This document shows, in pieces, positions 10,232 through 20,553 of a stretch of 64,000 nucleotides of DNA. A model generated the notes under the pieces. That model made no database searches and was not told where the DNA came from. It worked only from the letters and a program-made list of their open reading frames with translations. Source of the stretch: Drosophila persimilis (taxonomy: Eukaryota > Arthropoda > Insecta > Diptera > Drosophilidae); NCBI RefSeq assembly GCF_003286085.1, contig NW_020825555.1:70808-134807 (forward strand). Reading direction: 5' to 3'. The translations under genes and the position numbers were made by a program. The stretch's first letter is position 1. Every line of letters begins with the position of its first letter.

Positions 10232-13200
10232 GCATGACCGGAGGAAGGATCGCTGCCCTGGTGGACATCAATGGGAGAGCATTTGCGGCCACCCTCGACA
10301 CTGGAGCCACACGATCCTTCATCAGTGAGCGGCTGGCGAAGGAGATAGGGACGACCGAGAGCAGGCGAGAGGTGAGGACCAGGATCCGCCTGGCAGATGG
10401 AACCAGGAAGGAGATCAACCAAGCGATAGCAGTCACAGTGCGCCTGGATCAGCAAGAAACACAGGTGCCTCTTCTTATACTCCCCACGGTATTAGACGAC
10501 TTCATCTTGGGACTCGACTTCCTCTGTGGCATCCGCGCAAGGATCCACTGCGGACGGGCATATCTACAGCTGAAACCCGCCGGGACGATACCATCATGCA
10601 CCGCCCAGCCACGCCCACGGTCTGTCACGTTTGCGGACTCCACTGCCATCCGAGACCAGCCGCAGACCAACACCCCACAGCCAACCACGAACCATCCAAC
10701 CACAGCGACAACAAAGCCCTACCAGACAAGATCAAGCAACAACCCCAGGACTACGCCACCACAACAGGACACGAAGAAAGCTACGACGGAACGAACTGCG
10801 ACACCGATGGAACCAACCATGGCCAGTTCCCCAGCACGAACCCCGACCCCAACAGGACAACGCAACAAAACAAGGACTTGGGCAGAGACAGCTCCGGCTC
10901 CACTGGATCAATCCAGAGCCAGCTCGTCGAACCAGGAGTCACCAACAGGACACAGCAGGAAGCAAAGGACTTGGGCAGAGACAGCTCCGGCTCCACTGGA
11001 TCAATCCAGGGCCAGCTCGTCGAACCAGGAGTCACCAACAGGACACAGCAGGAAACAGAGGACCTTGGCAGAGACAGCTCCGGCTCCACTGGATCAAGCC
11101 AGGGCCAGCTCGTCGAACCAGGAGTCACCAACAGGACACAGCAGGAACCAAAGGACTTTGGCAGAGACAGCTCCGGCTCCACTGGATCAATCCAGGGCCA
11201 GCTCGTCGAACCAGGAGTCACCAACAGGACACAGCAGGAAACAGAGGACTTTGGCAGAGACAGCTCCGGCTCCACTGGGTCAATCCAGGGCCAGCTCGTC
11301 GAACCAGGAGTCACCAACAGGACACAGCAGGAACCAAAGGACTTTGGCAGAGACAGCTCCGGCTCCACTGGATCAATCCAGGGCCAGCTCGTCGAACCAG
11401 GAGTCACTAACAGGACACAGCAGGAACCAAAGGACTTTGGCAGAGACAGCTCCGGCTCCACTGGATCAATCCAGGGCCAGCTCGTCGAACCAGGAGTCAC
11501 CAACAGGACACAGCAGGAAACAGAGGACTTTGGCAGAGACAGCTACGGCTCCACTGGATCAATCCAGGGCCAGCTCGTCGAACCAGGAGTCACCAACAGG
11601 ACACAGCAGGAAGCAAAGGACTTGGGCAGAGACAGCTCCGGCTCCACTGGATCAATCCAGGGCCAGCTCATCGAACCAGGAGTCCCCAACAGGACACAGC
11701 AGGAAGCAAGGGACTTGGGCAGAGACAGCTCCGGCTCCACTGGATCAATCCAGGGCCAGCTCGTCGAACCAGGAGTCACCAACAGGACACAGCAGGAAAC
11801 AGAGGACTTTGGCAGAGACAGCTACGGCTCCACTGGATCAATCCAGGGCCAGCTCGTCGAACCAGGAGTCACCAACAGGACACAGCAGGAAGCAAAGGAC
11901 TTGGGCAGAGACAGCTCCGGCTCCACTGGATCAATCCAGGGCCAGCTCGTCGAACCAGGAGTCACCAACAGGACACAGCAGGAAGCAAGGGACTTGGGCA
12001 GAGACAGCTCCGGCTCCACTGGATCAATCCAGGGCCTGCTCGTCGAACCAGGAGTCACCAACAGGACACAGCAGGAGGCAAAGGACTTGGGCAGAGACAG
12101 CTCCGGCTCCACTGGATCAATCCAGGGCCAGCTCGTCGAACCAGGAGTCACCAACAGGACACAGCAGGAAACAGAGGACCTTGGCAGAGACAGCTCCGGC
12201 TCCACTGGATCAAGCCAGGGCCAGCTCGTCGAACCAGGAGTCACCAACAGGACACAGCAGGAACCAAAGGACTTTGGCAGAGACAGCTCCGGCTCCACTG
12301 GATCAATCCAGGGCCAGCTCGTCGAACCAGGAGTCACCAACAGGACACAGCAGGAAACAGAGGACTTTGGCAGATACAGCTCCGGCTCCACTGGGTCAAT
12401 CCAGGGCCAGCTCGTCGAACCAGGAGTCACCAACAGGACACAGCAGGAACCAAAGGACTTTGGCAGAGACAGCTCCGGCTCCACTGGATCAATCCAGGGC
12501 CAGCTCGTCGAACCAGGAGTCACCAACAGGACACAGCAGGAAACAGAGGACTTTGGCAGAGACAGCTACGGCTCCACTGGATCAATCCAGGGCCAGCTCG
12601 TCGAACCAGGAGTCACCAACAGGACACAGCAGGAAGCAAAGGACTTGGGCAGAGACAGCTCCGGCTCCACTGGATCAATCCAGGGCCAGCTCATCGAACC
12701 AGGAGTCACCAACAGGACACAGCAGGAAGCAAGGGACTTTGGCAGAGACAGCTCCGGCTCCACTGGATCAATCCAGGGCCAGCTCGTCGAACCAGGAGTC
12801 ACCAACAGGACACAGCAGGAAACAGAGGACTTTGGCAGATACAGCTACGGCTCCACTGGGTCAATCCAGGGCCAGCTCGTCGAACCAGGAGTCACCAACA
12901 GGACACAGCAGGAAGCAAAGGACTTGGGCAGAGACAGCTCCGGCTCCACTGGATCAATCCAGGGCCAGCTCGTCGAACCAGGAGTCACCAACAGGACACA
13001 GCAGGAAGCAAGGGACTTGGGCAGAGACAGCTCCGGCTCCACTGGATCAATCCAGGGCCAGCTCGTCGAACCAGGAGTCACCAACAGGACACAGCAGGAA
13101 GCAAGGGACTTGGGCAGAGACAGCTCCGGCTGCACTGGATCAATCCAGGGCCAGCTCGTCGAACCAGGAGTCACCAACAGGACACAGCAGGAAGCAAGGG

Positions 13201-13860
13201 ACTTGGGAAGAGACAGCTCCGGCTCCACTGGATCAATACAGGGCCAGCTCGTCGAACCAGGAGTCACCAACAGGACACGGCAGAAAGCAGAAAACTTCGG
13301 CAGAGATAGCCTCGGCGCCGCTGGACCAACCCAGGGCCAGCTCATCGAACCGGGAGTCAGCAACAGGACCCAGGAATCACCAGAATACTCCAGCAAAGAT
13401 AGCTGCGGCCCCGCGGGACCACTCCAGGGCCAGCTCATCGAACCGGGAGTCACCACGTAGTAACCCACCACGACAGACATCACGCAAGCCACGAACCCCG
13501 ATACCACAGGACGAGATCACAGAAACCCCGACGACGGACTACCAACTGGAGCCATTAGCCGACGCCGAAATAGCCCGGGAACGAAACCCGTTTCGCCCAG
13601 CCGACTCGGATGACGACGAGAACGCGATCTTGGCCGCCATTACCGCCCTGGAACTGGAGGACCTATCGCCGTGGCAGCAAAAAAATACCCAGCAGGCATC
13701 ACAGACGCAGAGCAGGACCTACAACCTACGCCGACGCGAATGGAGACCCACGATCGGGACGCTCGTGATGCTACGCCAACATCACCTGTCCAAAGCGGCG
13801 GACAACTTCGCTGCCAAACTGGCTCGCCCCGCAAGGGGAAACCGCGTCCACACTCAGTAA
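10090..13860 (+). CDS. Protease - 28-repeat array - integrase C-tail ORF
   Basis: An open frame of about 1,250 codons, in the -1 frame relative to Gag; the first codons overlap Gag and there is no clear own ATG, so expression by frameshift is likely. After the overlap comes a retropepsin (active-site DTGA at about 10300, then FILGLDFL at about 10500). From 10873 to 13476 the frame runs through 28 units of 31 residues, each with [10 protein letters not shown] and [13 protein letters not shown]. The frame then exits into an acidic linker (DSDDDENAI) and a piece resembling the end of a Gypsy-type integrase ([22 protein letters not shown]). RT, RNase H and integrase core are missing. That all 28 units keep frame into the integrase remnant is partly automatic, since 93 is a multiple of three, but stop-free units and an intact exit are not guaranteed by that. 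Confidence 0.75.
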   Translation: MHKPTEAVLLGMWPPRGPDHQLLPETRVGKRVGSPPNWDMDGETHPLSMTGGRIAALVDINGRAFAATLDTGATRSFISERLAKEIGTTESRREVRTRIRLADGTRKEINQAIAVTVRLDQQETQVPLLILPTVLDDFILGLDFLCGIRARIHCGRAYLQLKPAGTIPSCTAQPRPRSVTFADSTAIRDQPQTNTPQPTTNHPTTATTKPYQTRSSNNPRTTPPQQDTKKATTERTATPMEPTMASSPARTPTPTGQRNKTRTWAETAPAPLDQSRASSSNQESPTGHSRKQRTWAETAPAPLDQSRASSSNQESPTGHSRKQRTLAETAPAPLDQARASSSNQESPTGHSRNQRTLAETAPAPLDQSRASSSNQESPTGHSRKQRTLAETAPAPLGQSRASSSNQESPTGHSRNQRTLAETAPAPLDQSRASSSNQESLTGHSRNQRTLAETAPAPLDQSRASSSNQESPTGHSRKQRTLAETATAPLDQSRASSSNQESPTGHSRKQRTWAETAPAPLDQSRASSSNQESPTGHSRKQGTWAETAPAPLDQSRASSSNQESPTGHSRKQRTLAETATAPLDQSRASSSNQESPTGHSRKQRTWAETAPAPLDQSRASSSNQESPTGHSRKQGTWAETAPAPLDQSRACSSNQESPTGHSRRQRTWAETAPAPLDQSRASSSNQESPTGHSRKQRTLAETAPAPLDQARASSSNQESPTGHSRNQRTLAETAPAPLDQSRASSSNQESPTGHSRKQRTLADTAPAPLGQSRASSSNQESPTGHSRNQRTLAETAPAPLDQSRASSSNQESPTGHSRKQRTLAETATAPLDQSRASSSNQESPTGHSRKQRTWAETAPAPLDQSRASSSNQESPTGHSRKQGTLAETAPAPLDQSRASSSNQESPTGHSRKQRTLADTATAPLGQSRASSSNQESPTGHSRKQRTWAETAPAPLDQSRASSSNQESPTGHSRKQGTWAETAPAPLDQSRASSSNQESPTGHSRKQGTWAETAPAALDQSRASSSNQESPTGHSRKQGTWEETAPAPLDQYRASSSNQESPTGHGRKQKTSAEIASAPLDQPRASSSNRESATGPRNHQNTPAKIAAAPRDHSRASSSNRESPRSNPPRQTSRKPRTPIPQDEITETPTTDYQLEPLADAEIARERNPFRPADSDDDENAILAAITALELEDLSPWQQKNTQQASQTQSRTYNLRRREWRPTIGTLVMLRQHHLSKAADNFAAKLARPARGNRVHTQ
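10873..13476 (+). repeat. 93-bp minisatellite, 28 units, with higher-order pattern
   Basis: 28 consecutive units counted from the encoded repeats. Most differ by one to six bases; the last two are strongly diverged. Variant order is not random: unit types 2-9 are echoed by 14-20, and a three-unit block (TATAP type, W type, G-start type) recurs at 8-10, 11-13, 19-21 and 22-24. This implies amplification by multi-unit unequal exchange or slippage. Because the unit is 31 codons, several frames on both strands stay open; these are shadows of the same array. Confidence 0.92.
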
Positions 13861-14008
13861 GATAGCTTAACTCCCCTTAAGGGATTAGAGTAAGAAATAG
13901 CCAGAAACTAGAAAATGCACCGATCAGGGAAACCCAGGGCACAGGACACATCAGTAGCACAGGGCAGGTTCTAACCAAACAAGGTTTCTTCCCCCCACCA
14001 GATCCGAC

Positions 14009-14353
14009 ATGGACAACCCAAGGACGAGCGACGCACAGCCTCTAGAGGCAGAGGATGGCACTGAGGGGCATCCTAGGGGTGCGTCGCCGCCCAGCTCAAG
14101 GCAACCACGGTCCACGACCAGCCAACCACAAGCAAGGCACCACTCTCCGACCCCGCAAGCAGAACCGGGCAACACTCTCCTGACCGCGTCACGGGCGCAG
14201 CCGGATCCGCAGCCTAGAACACCACGACGGCCAACGCTTCCGCGTATGCATCAGCGGAAATTTGGTGCGCATTTCACCGCGCCCCACCCCGAAGTAGGAA
14301 GGGAATGTGAAGGCATAAGCCTCCACAATAGAGATCACGACACCATCCCTTGA
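14009..14353 (+). CDS. Small proline-rich third ORF, possible env remnant
   Basis: 114 codons starting a few bases after a good 3' splice site (ttcttccccccaccag ending at about 14001), in the place where related elements carry a spliced env gene. The product is rich in Pro, Ser, Gln and Arg, with no signal peptide or membrane segment, and it runs into the 3' LTR before stopping. I do not recognise it. It could be a short spliced accessory product, an eroded env leader, or chance; the acceptor is the main support. Confidence 0.3.
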   Translation: MDNPRTSDAQPLEAEDGTEGHPRGASPPSSRQPRSTTSQPQARHHSPTPQAEPGNTLLTASRAQPDPQPRTPRRPTLPRMHQRKFGAHFTAPHPEVGRECEGISLHNRDHDTIP

Positions 14354-15927
14354 AGGGACCGCCCCGACGGTTGTTACCTAATTATACCCGATACTCAAAA
14401 TGAGTATTGGGGTATATTAGATTTGTGGTAAAAGTGGATGTGTGTAACGTCCAGAGGGAATCGTTTCCGACCCCATAAAGTATATATATTCTTGATCAGC
14501 ATCCATAGCCGAGTCGATTGAGCCATGTCTGTCTGTCCGTCTGTCCGTCCGTCCGTCCGTCCGTCTGTCCGTCTGTCCGTCCCCTTCAGCGCCTAATGCT
14601 CAAAGACTATAAGAGCTAGAGCAACGATGTTTTGGATCCAGACTTCTGTGATATGTCACTGCTACAAAAATATTTCAAAACTTTGCCCCGCCCACTTCCG
14701 CCCCCACAAAGGGCGAAAATCTGTGGCAGCCACAATTTCGACGATACGAGAAACCCAAAAACGCAGAATCGCAGAGAATGATCATATCTTTTAGACTGCA
14801 GAATCTGAACTGGATCGTATTATTATTATAGCCAGCATCAAGAAAACAATTTCATTTTTTCTCGCCCTGTCTCTCTCTAACACACACGTAGCATAGGCGG
14901 CATTGCTTAGAGTAAAACATTAGCGCCTAGATCTCAGAGACTATAAAAGCTAGAGTAACCAAATTTGGTATCCGCACTTCTGTTAGATCTCACTATAAAA
15001 CCTTTATCTCAAAATTTCGCACCACCCCCTTCCGCCCACACAAAGGACGAAAATCTGTTGCATCCACAATATTGCAGATTTGAGAAAACTAAAAACGCAG
15101 AATCATAGATAACGACCATATCTATCAGATTGCTAAATCTGGATCAGATCAGATCATTTTTATAGCCAAAGGAAACAAATCAATTTGCAGTGGCTACGCA
15201 GAGCGTGACGTCACGCTCAGACTGATTTTCTGTCTCTCTCGCACGCACTCTTTGTCGTGTCGTTTAATATTAGCGGCGTCTGCCGGAGGAGAGCCATACT
15301 GATTTAGTATCGGGTATAACTGTAGAGTTGCGGTGTCCGCAGAAACTCACAACGTTCCCCCTCGTTTCATTATTATCTCCTGTTATCTTTATCTCATTAT
15401 CTCATTATATTACTAGTATTATTATTATTACCAAGACAAACAAATGAATCCTCAGTTCCTTAATTAAAATAAGAAATAGGCTAAGAAAACCAAAACAGTG
15501 AGGTTTTTTTTTATTAGTAAGAGAACCGACACGAAAGAGAGACACACACTACGGCCACGCAGCGAAAAGAGGACGCAACGAAGAGAACGGCTATACACAC
15601 ACGAAAGAGAGACGCACACGACGGCCACGCAGCGAAAAGAGAACGCAAAGAAGAGAACGGCTATACACAGATGAAAGAGAGCGAAGCGGCAGAGAAGCCG
15701 CCGATCGGCCTTACGCCCACGCAGCCGAGGAAAGAGCCGACGGCGAAGCAGAGAATACACAGACGCAGCCGATCGCCCACGCCGCCGAGGCCGACAGCCG
15801 AAGCTGCGCAGCCACGAAGCGGCAGAGAAGCTGAAAAAGAGAAAGCAGAGGCCTGGCACGGTCCAGCGCGGGCCAGGCTCAGGAGTGATCTCCGAGGGCT
15901 GAGCAAGACCGGTTGTGTGGCGGAAGC
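14306..15927 (+). repeat. 3' LTR of element A, split by DINE-1 and truncated
   Basis: Begins TGTGAAGGCATAAGC after the purine stretch gaagtaggaaggga. It is interrupted at 14383-15367 by DINE-1 and resumes with cattattatctcc, exactly as the 5' LTR continues after 6112. It stops at 15927, where the 5' LTR equivalent (about 6669) would continue, so about 890 bp of the LTR is missing at the junction with the mdg3-like element. Confidence 0.85.
14383..15367 (+). mobile_element. DINE-1-like Helentron, copy 4
   Basis: Plus-strand copy with both ends: TATACCCGATACTC at 14383, and a 3' hairpin followed by CACAACGTTCCCCCTCGTTT ending at 15367. The 5' LTR of the host element supplies the empty site (cctaat|ttcattatt at about 6110). 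The element is inserted cleanly within the T-run with no target-site duplication, as known for Helentrons. It carries the palindrome GCGTGACGTCACGC at about 15204. Confidence 0.93.
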
Positions 15928-16107
15928 CGCCGGGCTTGTATTTTTATACCTAGACAGTTCACTCACGCACCGATATTGGTCACTACAATTCCCGGGTTAG
16001 ACGGCCTACAATTTCAGAAGTGGGATAGGATCAACCGCCGGCAGTGAAAAAAAGCGAAAATTTTTCTTTTCTCGTCCGTCGAAGACGCCATTGCTGAAAA
16101 AAAAAAC

Positions 16108-17283
16108 ATGTTGGACTTGCACGGAGGAGTTCTCGGCCGCCCAGCTGCGCGGATGGCTGGAGTCCCTCAATCTACCAAAAGGTGGAAGCAAAGACTTAAC
16201 GAAATACCAGTAGTGCTGCGGGGACAGGGACCACCGGCAGCCGAAACATGCGAGAACGAGAGGGAAGATGAGGCAGCCGCAGATCAAGACTCGACGAAGA
16301 GCGAACGCAAAGAGAAGAACGAAAAAGCACCGCAAGCGCCTGGGCACAACAACAACCACGGCGAATATCGAGCAGAGGTTGAAATGTTAAAATTGCAAGT
16401 CGAGCTGCTGAAGCTGCAGAGCGAGAGGGAGAAGGAAGGGAGAGGAGAGAACACAACACCAGCCGCCAACAATGACGCTGGCGTCATGTTGCTAAATGCC
16501 GCCAAAGACGTGTTGCCAACATATCATGGCAACATTTCTGGAAACAACGATGACGTCACAACTTGGATCGCGCAGTTTAAGGCCATCGCCAAATTTAAAA
16601 TTGTAAGTGACATTTGCAAGGAGAAGGAGAGTGAGACGAAAAACGAGTGTGAAATAAAAAATGAGTGTTTAGGAGAAAATGAGTGTGAAATAAAAAATGA
16701 GTGTTTAGGAGAAAATGAGTGTTTAGAAGAAAATGAGTGTGAAATAAAAAATGAGTGTTTAGAAAAAAATGAGTGTGGAATAGAGAATGAGCGTTTAGGA
16801 GAATATGATTGTGAAGTAAATGATGAGGGTGGTAAAGAGAACGAGCATGAAGTAGAAAGTGAAGGCAAGGTAGAAAAAGAGTGTTCTGCAATGGTTGAGT
16901 GTCTGGAAGACAGCGATACCTGCGAGAGCGTTAAAGCCAATTTCAACGAACTACCAAGCCAGTATCCAGACAAAGAAAACGATTGGGAGTTGAAAGTAGG
17001 GACAGATTGTAGCCAAGAACTCGCAGGACGACTTAAATACATGTTTAGGACAGCGTATGTAAACGCAGAAAGACCAAACTTACCACAAACCAAGTGGGAA
17101 ATGAAGTTGAATTTCGAACACGAAAAACCGTTTCATTGCCCACCTAGAAGACTGTCGTATAGCGAAAAAGCCCAAGTACAGAAAATGATAGACTATTACA
17201 CAGAAAAAGGTTACATCAGAACCAGTGAGTCAGAATACGTTTCGCCTATAGTACTGGTAAAAAAAAGAATTCGGGAGAGTTGA
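16108..17283 (+). pseudogene. mdg3-like Gag-to-RT fused fragment
   Basis: 391 codons open from ATG 16108. Residues 1-175 are a Gag-like region with a coiled-coil-prone stretch (VEMLKLQVELLKLQSER). Residues of about 178-235 are degenerate 12-13 residue repeats of the type NECEIKNECLGE. From about residue 310 the frame is the N-terminal part of a Gypsy-type RT (CPPRRLSYSEKAQVQ, YVSPIVLVKK). The protease is absent, so an internal deletion fused Gag to RT in frame. The frame is lost at 17283. Confidence 0.7.
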
Positions 17284-17852
17284 GACGGTGCGTCGATTAT
17301 CGCACACTTAATAAAGGAATGATAAAGGACAATTACCCAACACCTCTTATAGACGACCCTACTAGATAAACTGTCAGGGAAAAGACTTTTCACCAAGTTA
17401 GACCTGAAGAATGGATACTTCCACGTATTTATGCATAAAGATTCAGTTAAATACACATCGTTCACGACCCCCATGGGACAATACGAATGGTTGAGGATGC
17501 CGTTCGGGTTACAAAATGCATCGGCGGTGTTTCAAAGATTCACAAACAAGCAGCAGATTCAAAGCGAAGGGGGCCACACGTGTACGTAGACAATGATCTA
17601 GTTATGGTGAGAAATTTCGACACGCATATAGGGGTGTCTAAAAAGCTTATCCCGAAGTTCAAAGGACCTTATAAGATATCAAAGGTGTTACAAAATGATA
17701 GGTATTTGCTAGAAGATGTAGAGGGGTTTCAACAATCAAGGATCCCGTATAAAGGAGTTTGGGCGGTGGCAAATATGAAGCCGTGGATTGAAAATGGTAA
17801 TAATGCAAATGTCACAGGGAATCAAAATGAAGAAAATGATTGTAATACGTAA
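17284..17852 (+). pseudogene. mdg3-like RT fragment and integrase C-terminus
   Basis: In another frame RT continues (RRCVDYRTLNKG, KLSGKRLFTKLDLKNGY, MPFGLQNA) to about 17555. It is then joined by an internal deletion to an integrase C-terminal segment (GVSKKLIPKFKGPYKI, then RIPYKGVWAV) that runs to a stop at 17852. The YXDD palm, RNase H and integrase core are gone. Frameshifts at about 17275 and 17340 are visible. Confidence 0.75.
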
Positions 17853-17919
17853 ACTGAGAATGTTAAGAGTAAACCACACCCAACTGTAATAAATCAACCT
17901 ATCTAGAAACTAACTTAAA

Positions 17920-18252
17920 TGTAAGGAGTTCAGGAGCACTCCGGTCAGGATGGCCGAATTGTAGCAAGGTAATAATTAGTGAGGCATTCAACTAGTATTT
18001 AAAATAGCATACAGCGCGCATTGGTATTTACCGCACCATCGATACACTCGGCGGGAAATACCAATAGTGAGATATCGGATAAGAAACATCGATAATAGAG
18101 TAAGTGCACTTTGTAAATGGCGATTGTGAGAGACGGACGCGCAGCTAATAAAAAAGAGTTATATCAAATCGCCGGGCTTGTATTTTTATACCTAGACAGT
18201 TCACTCACGCACCGATATTGGTCACTACAATTCCCGGGTTAGACGGCCTACA
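17920..18252 (+). repeat. 3' LTR of the mdg3-like element
   Basis: Begins TGTAAGGAGTTCAGG and ends GACGGCCTACA. Its last about 80 bp equals 15929-16010. The left boundary is the first TG after the coding remnant and is less certain than the right one. Confidence 0.65.
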
Positions 18253-18331
18253 ATATGTATATTGTAATATAATAAACATGATTATTTGTTTACAGCGGGA
18301 TTTATATATATATATACATATTGCGTGTGTA

Positions 18332-18886
18332 CTAACGCATGCACAGATGTTCTCTCTGCGCCCTCTCTCTAATGATGACGTCACTCTGGGGTATTGAACG
18401 CGCTAGCCAGTGTGTGACGCTTTCGTTGTATGAACTGGCACATCTATATACTGTATGGTTAGTGGTATTATCTAACACATTATTGCATTGATCTTCAAAA
18501 GTGTAAAGTTTACCACACACAACTCTCATTCTCCCAATCAATTCTTTCCCCTTTTTTATCATTTGGAAATACGGGTCCATGTTATAATAAACAATTAAAT
18601 CCCGGGATGAGGCGACTATTTCAACGTCCCCCATCGGGTCCAAATATATCGAGGTGGAACTGTTCATTTTTTCAATTGACCACTTCGCCGTTCCTCTAGC
18701 AGCAATGTTTGCATTTGACACTTGGCAACATAACACACGCAATAACAATGCTGCCATCAGTCCTAGCTTGGACATTCGAGGTCCACTACGCGTACTTCTG
18801 GTCTCTTTTGGAGTCATTCCTGAGTCTTGCTCTTCTGACTCAATTCCAGCTAATGGACAAATTTTAGTTATAGGTCGTTTTATCAA
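18332..18886 (-). pseudogene. BEL/Pao pol C-terminus and Env-like N-terminus
   Basis: A 184-codon open frame. Its first residues (IKRPITKICPL) match the usual end of BEL/Pao integrase. From about residue 38 it reads as the start of an Env-like protein: a basic-hydrophobic signal peptide (LGLMAALLLRVLCC), then an extracellular-looking stretch with several Cys and N-glycosylation sites (NTT, NES). The rest of Env is absent. roo is known to carry an env-like third ORF. No function is expected. Confidence 0.6.
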
Positions 18887-19347
18887 CCAGTCTTGATGTT
18901 TTATAGTTACATACTTGTCTGACTCTATCGTCCCTACCTTTATGTATTTCTTCTATTTTTCCCAAGGGCCATCTAGCTGGGTGACAGGTTTCATCTTTTA
19001 TTAATACAATCTGTCCTGTTTTAATATTCTGCATTCCTATTTTCCATTTATTTCTTTGTTGCAGTGCACTGCAGTGTGTGCAAATAATCTTCTTTCCATT
19101 TAATCCAAAATTCTCTTTTCATTTTCTGAATTAATCTCCATCTATCCAGATTCCCGATTTTTTCCTCTGAAATTTAATTTAATTTTTAATTTTTTTCCTC
19201 AATCGGGCCAAATATTGGCCTTCCAATTCTAAAACGACCTGGTGTTAATACATCCAGATCGTCAATATCATTTGTAGCTGTATACAAAGGGCGTAATAGA
19301 GTTGCCATTTCCTCATAGGTTAAATTATTGTCCCCAATTACCTTTTT
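18887..19347 (-). pseudogene. BEL/Pao integrase C-terminal remnant
   Basis: Read in several frames, this matches the C-terminal DUF5641-type region of BEL/Pao integrase: LLRPLYTA and VLTPGRFRIG near 19270-19310, then a tryptophan-containing stretch with VLIKDE and WPLGKIEEIHKG near 18950-19010. Indels and stops break it. The catalytic core that should lie between this and 20441-20553 is missing. Confidence 0.65.
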
Positions 19348-20440
19348 TATACCCGATACTCAAAATGTGTATTGGGGTATATTAGATTTGTGGTGAAAAT
19401 GGATGTGTGTAACGTCCAGAAGGAATCGTTTCCGACCCCATAAAGTATATATATTCTTGATCAGCATCAATAGCCGAGTCGATTGAGCCCTGTCTGTCTG
19501 TCCGTCTGTCCGTCCGTCCGTCTGTCCGTCCCCTTCAGCGCCTAATGCTCAAAGACTATAAGAGCTAGAGCAACGATGTTTTCGATCCAGACTTCTGTGA
19601 TATGTTACTACTACACAAATATTTCAAAACTTTGCCCCGTCCACTTCCGCCCCCACAAAGGGCAAAAATCTGTGGCATCCACAATTTTAAAGATACGATT
19701 AAACCAAAAACGCAGAATCGTAGAAAATGACCATATCTTTTAGACTGCAGAATCTGAATTGGATCGTATTATTATTATAGCCAGCATCAAGAAAACAACT
19801 TCATTTTTTCTCGCCCTGTCTCTCTCTAACACACAGGTAGCATAGGCGGCTTTGCTTAGAGTAAAACATTAGCGCCTAGATCTCAGAGACTATAAAAGCT
19901 AGAGCAACCAAATTTGGTATCCACACTCCTAATATATCGGACCTTGACCGTTTTGTGTCAAAATTTCGCCGCACCCCCTTCCGCCCCCGCAAAGGACGAA
20001 AAACTGGGGCAACCACTAATCTCAGAGACTATTAAGGCTAGAGTAACCAAATTTGGTATCCGCACTTCTGTTAGATCTCACTATAAAACGTATATCTCAG
20101 AATTTCGCCCCACCCCCTTCCGCCCCCACAAAACGAGAATCTGTTGTATCCACAATATTGCAGATTCGAGAAAACTAAAAACGCAGAATCATAGAGAATG
20201 ACCATATCTATCAGATTGCTGAGTGTGGATCAGATCAGATAATTTTTATAGCCAACAGGAACAAATCAATTTGCAGTGGCTACGCAGCGCCCGACGTCAC
20301 GCACAGACTGATTTTCTGTCTCTCTCGCACGCACTCTTTGTCGTTTCGTTTAATATTAGCGCCGTCTGCCGGAGGAGAGCCATACTGAATAACTGTAGAG
20401 TTGCGGTGTCCGCAGCAACTCACAACGTTCCCCCTCGTTT
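19348..20440 (+). mobile_element. DINE-1-like Helentron, copy 5
   Basis: Plus-strand element with normal 5' end and 3' hairpin end (20401-20440). It has an extra internal variation around 19970-20060 relative to other copies. It lies exactly where the BEL integrase core has been lost, so insertion plus deletion, or deletion between two DINE copies, is likely. Confidence 0.92.
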
Positions 20441-20553
20441 TGGTTTTGATTTGAATAAACCTCAATACATATGCAATGACTCTTTCTAGTTTATGCATAC
20501 ACGAATATTTTTGTAATAATTCACAAAAAATGTTATTTTTTGCTATTACCATT
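20441..20553 (-). pseudogene. BEL/Pao pol linker between RNase H and integrase
   Basis: A short minus-strand piece encodes a pattern (LERVIAYVLRFIQ) typical of the region that follows RNase H in BEL/Pao pol. It is bounded by DINE-1 copy 5 and by the solo LTR, and continues the frame of 20848-21212. Confidence 0.65.

Larger units (their letters stand above)
6034..15927 (+). mobile_element. Non-autonomous Osvaldo/Ulysses-like LTR retrotransposon A
   Basis: An LTR element of about 8.9 kb once the DINE-1 in its 3' LTR is discounted. Order: 5' LTR 6034-7560, primer-binding site 7563, repeat-rich leader, Gag (8834-10231), a protease-repeat-integrase-tail ORF (10090-13860), a small third ORF (14009-14353), polypurine stretch (about 14291-14304), 3' LTR from 14306. 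RT, RNase H and the integrase core are absent, so it cannot copy itself without help. The long LTR, the tRNA-Lys-type primer site and the Gag type suggest the Osvaldo/Ulysses group of the Gypsy superfamily (inference). The LTRs differ at only a handful of positions over about 640 comparable bases, so the insertion is young. The right end of the 3' LTR is missing at the junction with the next element. Confidence 0.85.
15928..18252 (+). mobile_element. Deleted mdg3/micropia-like LTR retrotransposon
   Basis: Bounded by a truncated 5' LTR (15929-16010) and a full 3' LTR (17920-18252) that share the last about 80 bp without visible change. The primer-binding region (ttcagaagtgggat at 16013) matches the tRNA-Leu type used by mdg3, micropia and blastopia. 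Internally it keeps part of Gag, a Glu/Asn/Cys repeat, the start of RT and the integrase C-terminus; protease, most of RT, RNase H and the integrase core are deleted. Confidence 0.75.

Noticed and set aside
10873..13476. CRISPR-like or bacterial repeat array
   Set aside because: Units are contiguous 93-bp coding repeats with no unique spacers, inside an LTR retrotransposon of an insect.
10596..13507. Long ORFs on the other plus frame (10596-13460) and on the minus strand through the array
   Set aside because: A stop-free unit whose length is a multiple of three keeps every open frame open; these lack domains and are shadows of the pol-frame ORF.
18332..18886. Functional host secreted protein
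   Set aside because: It has a signal peptide, but it is fused to the end of BEL/Pao pol and truncated, so it is an env-like relic.
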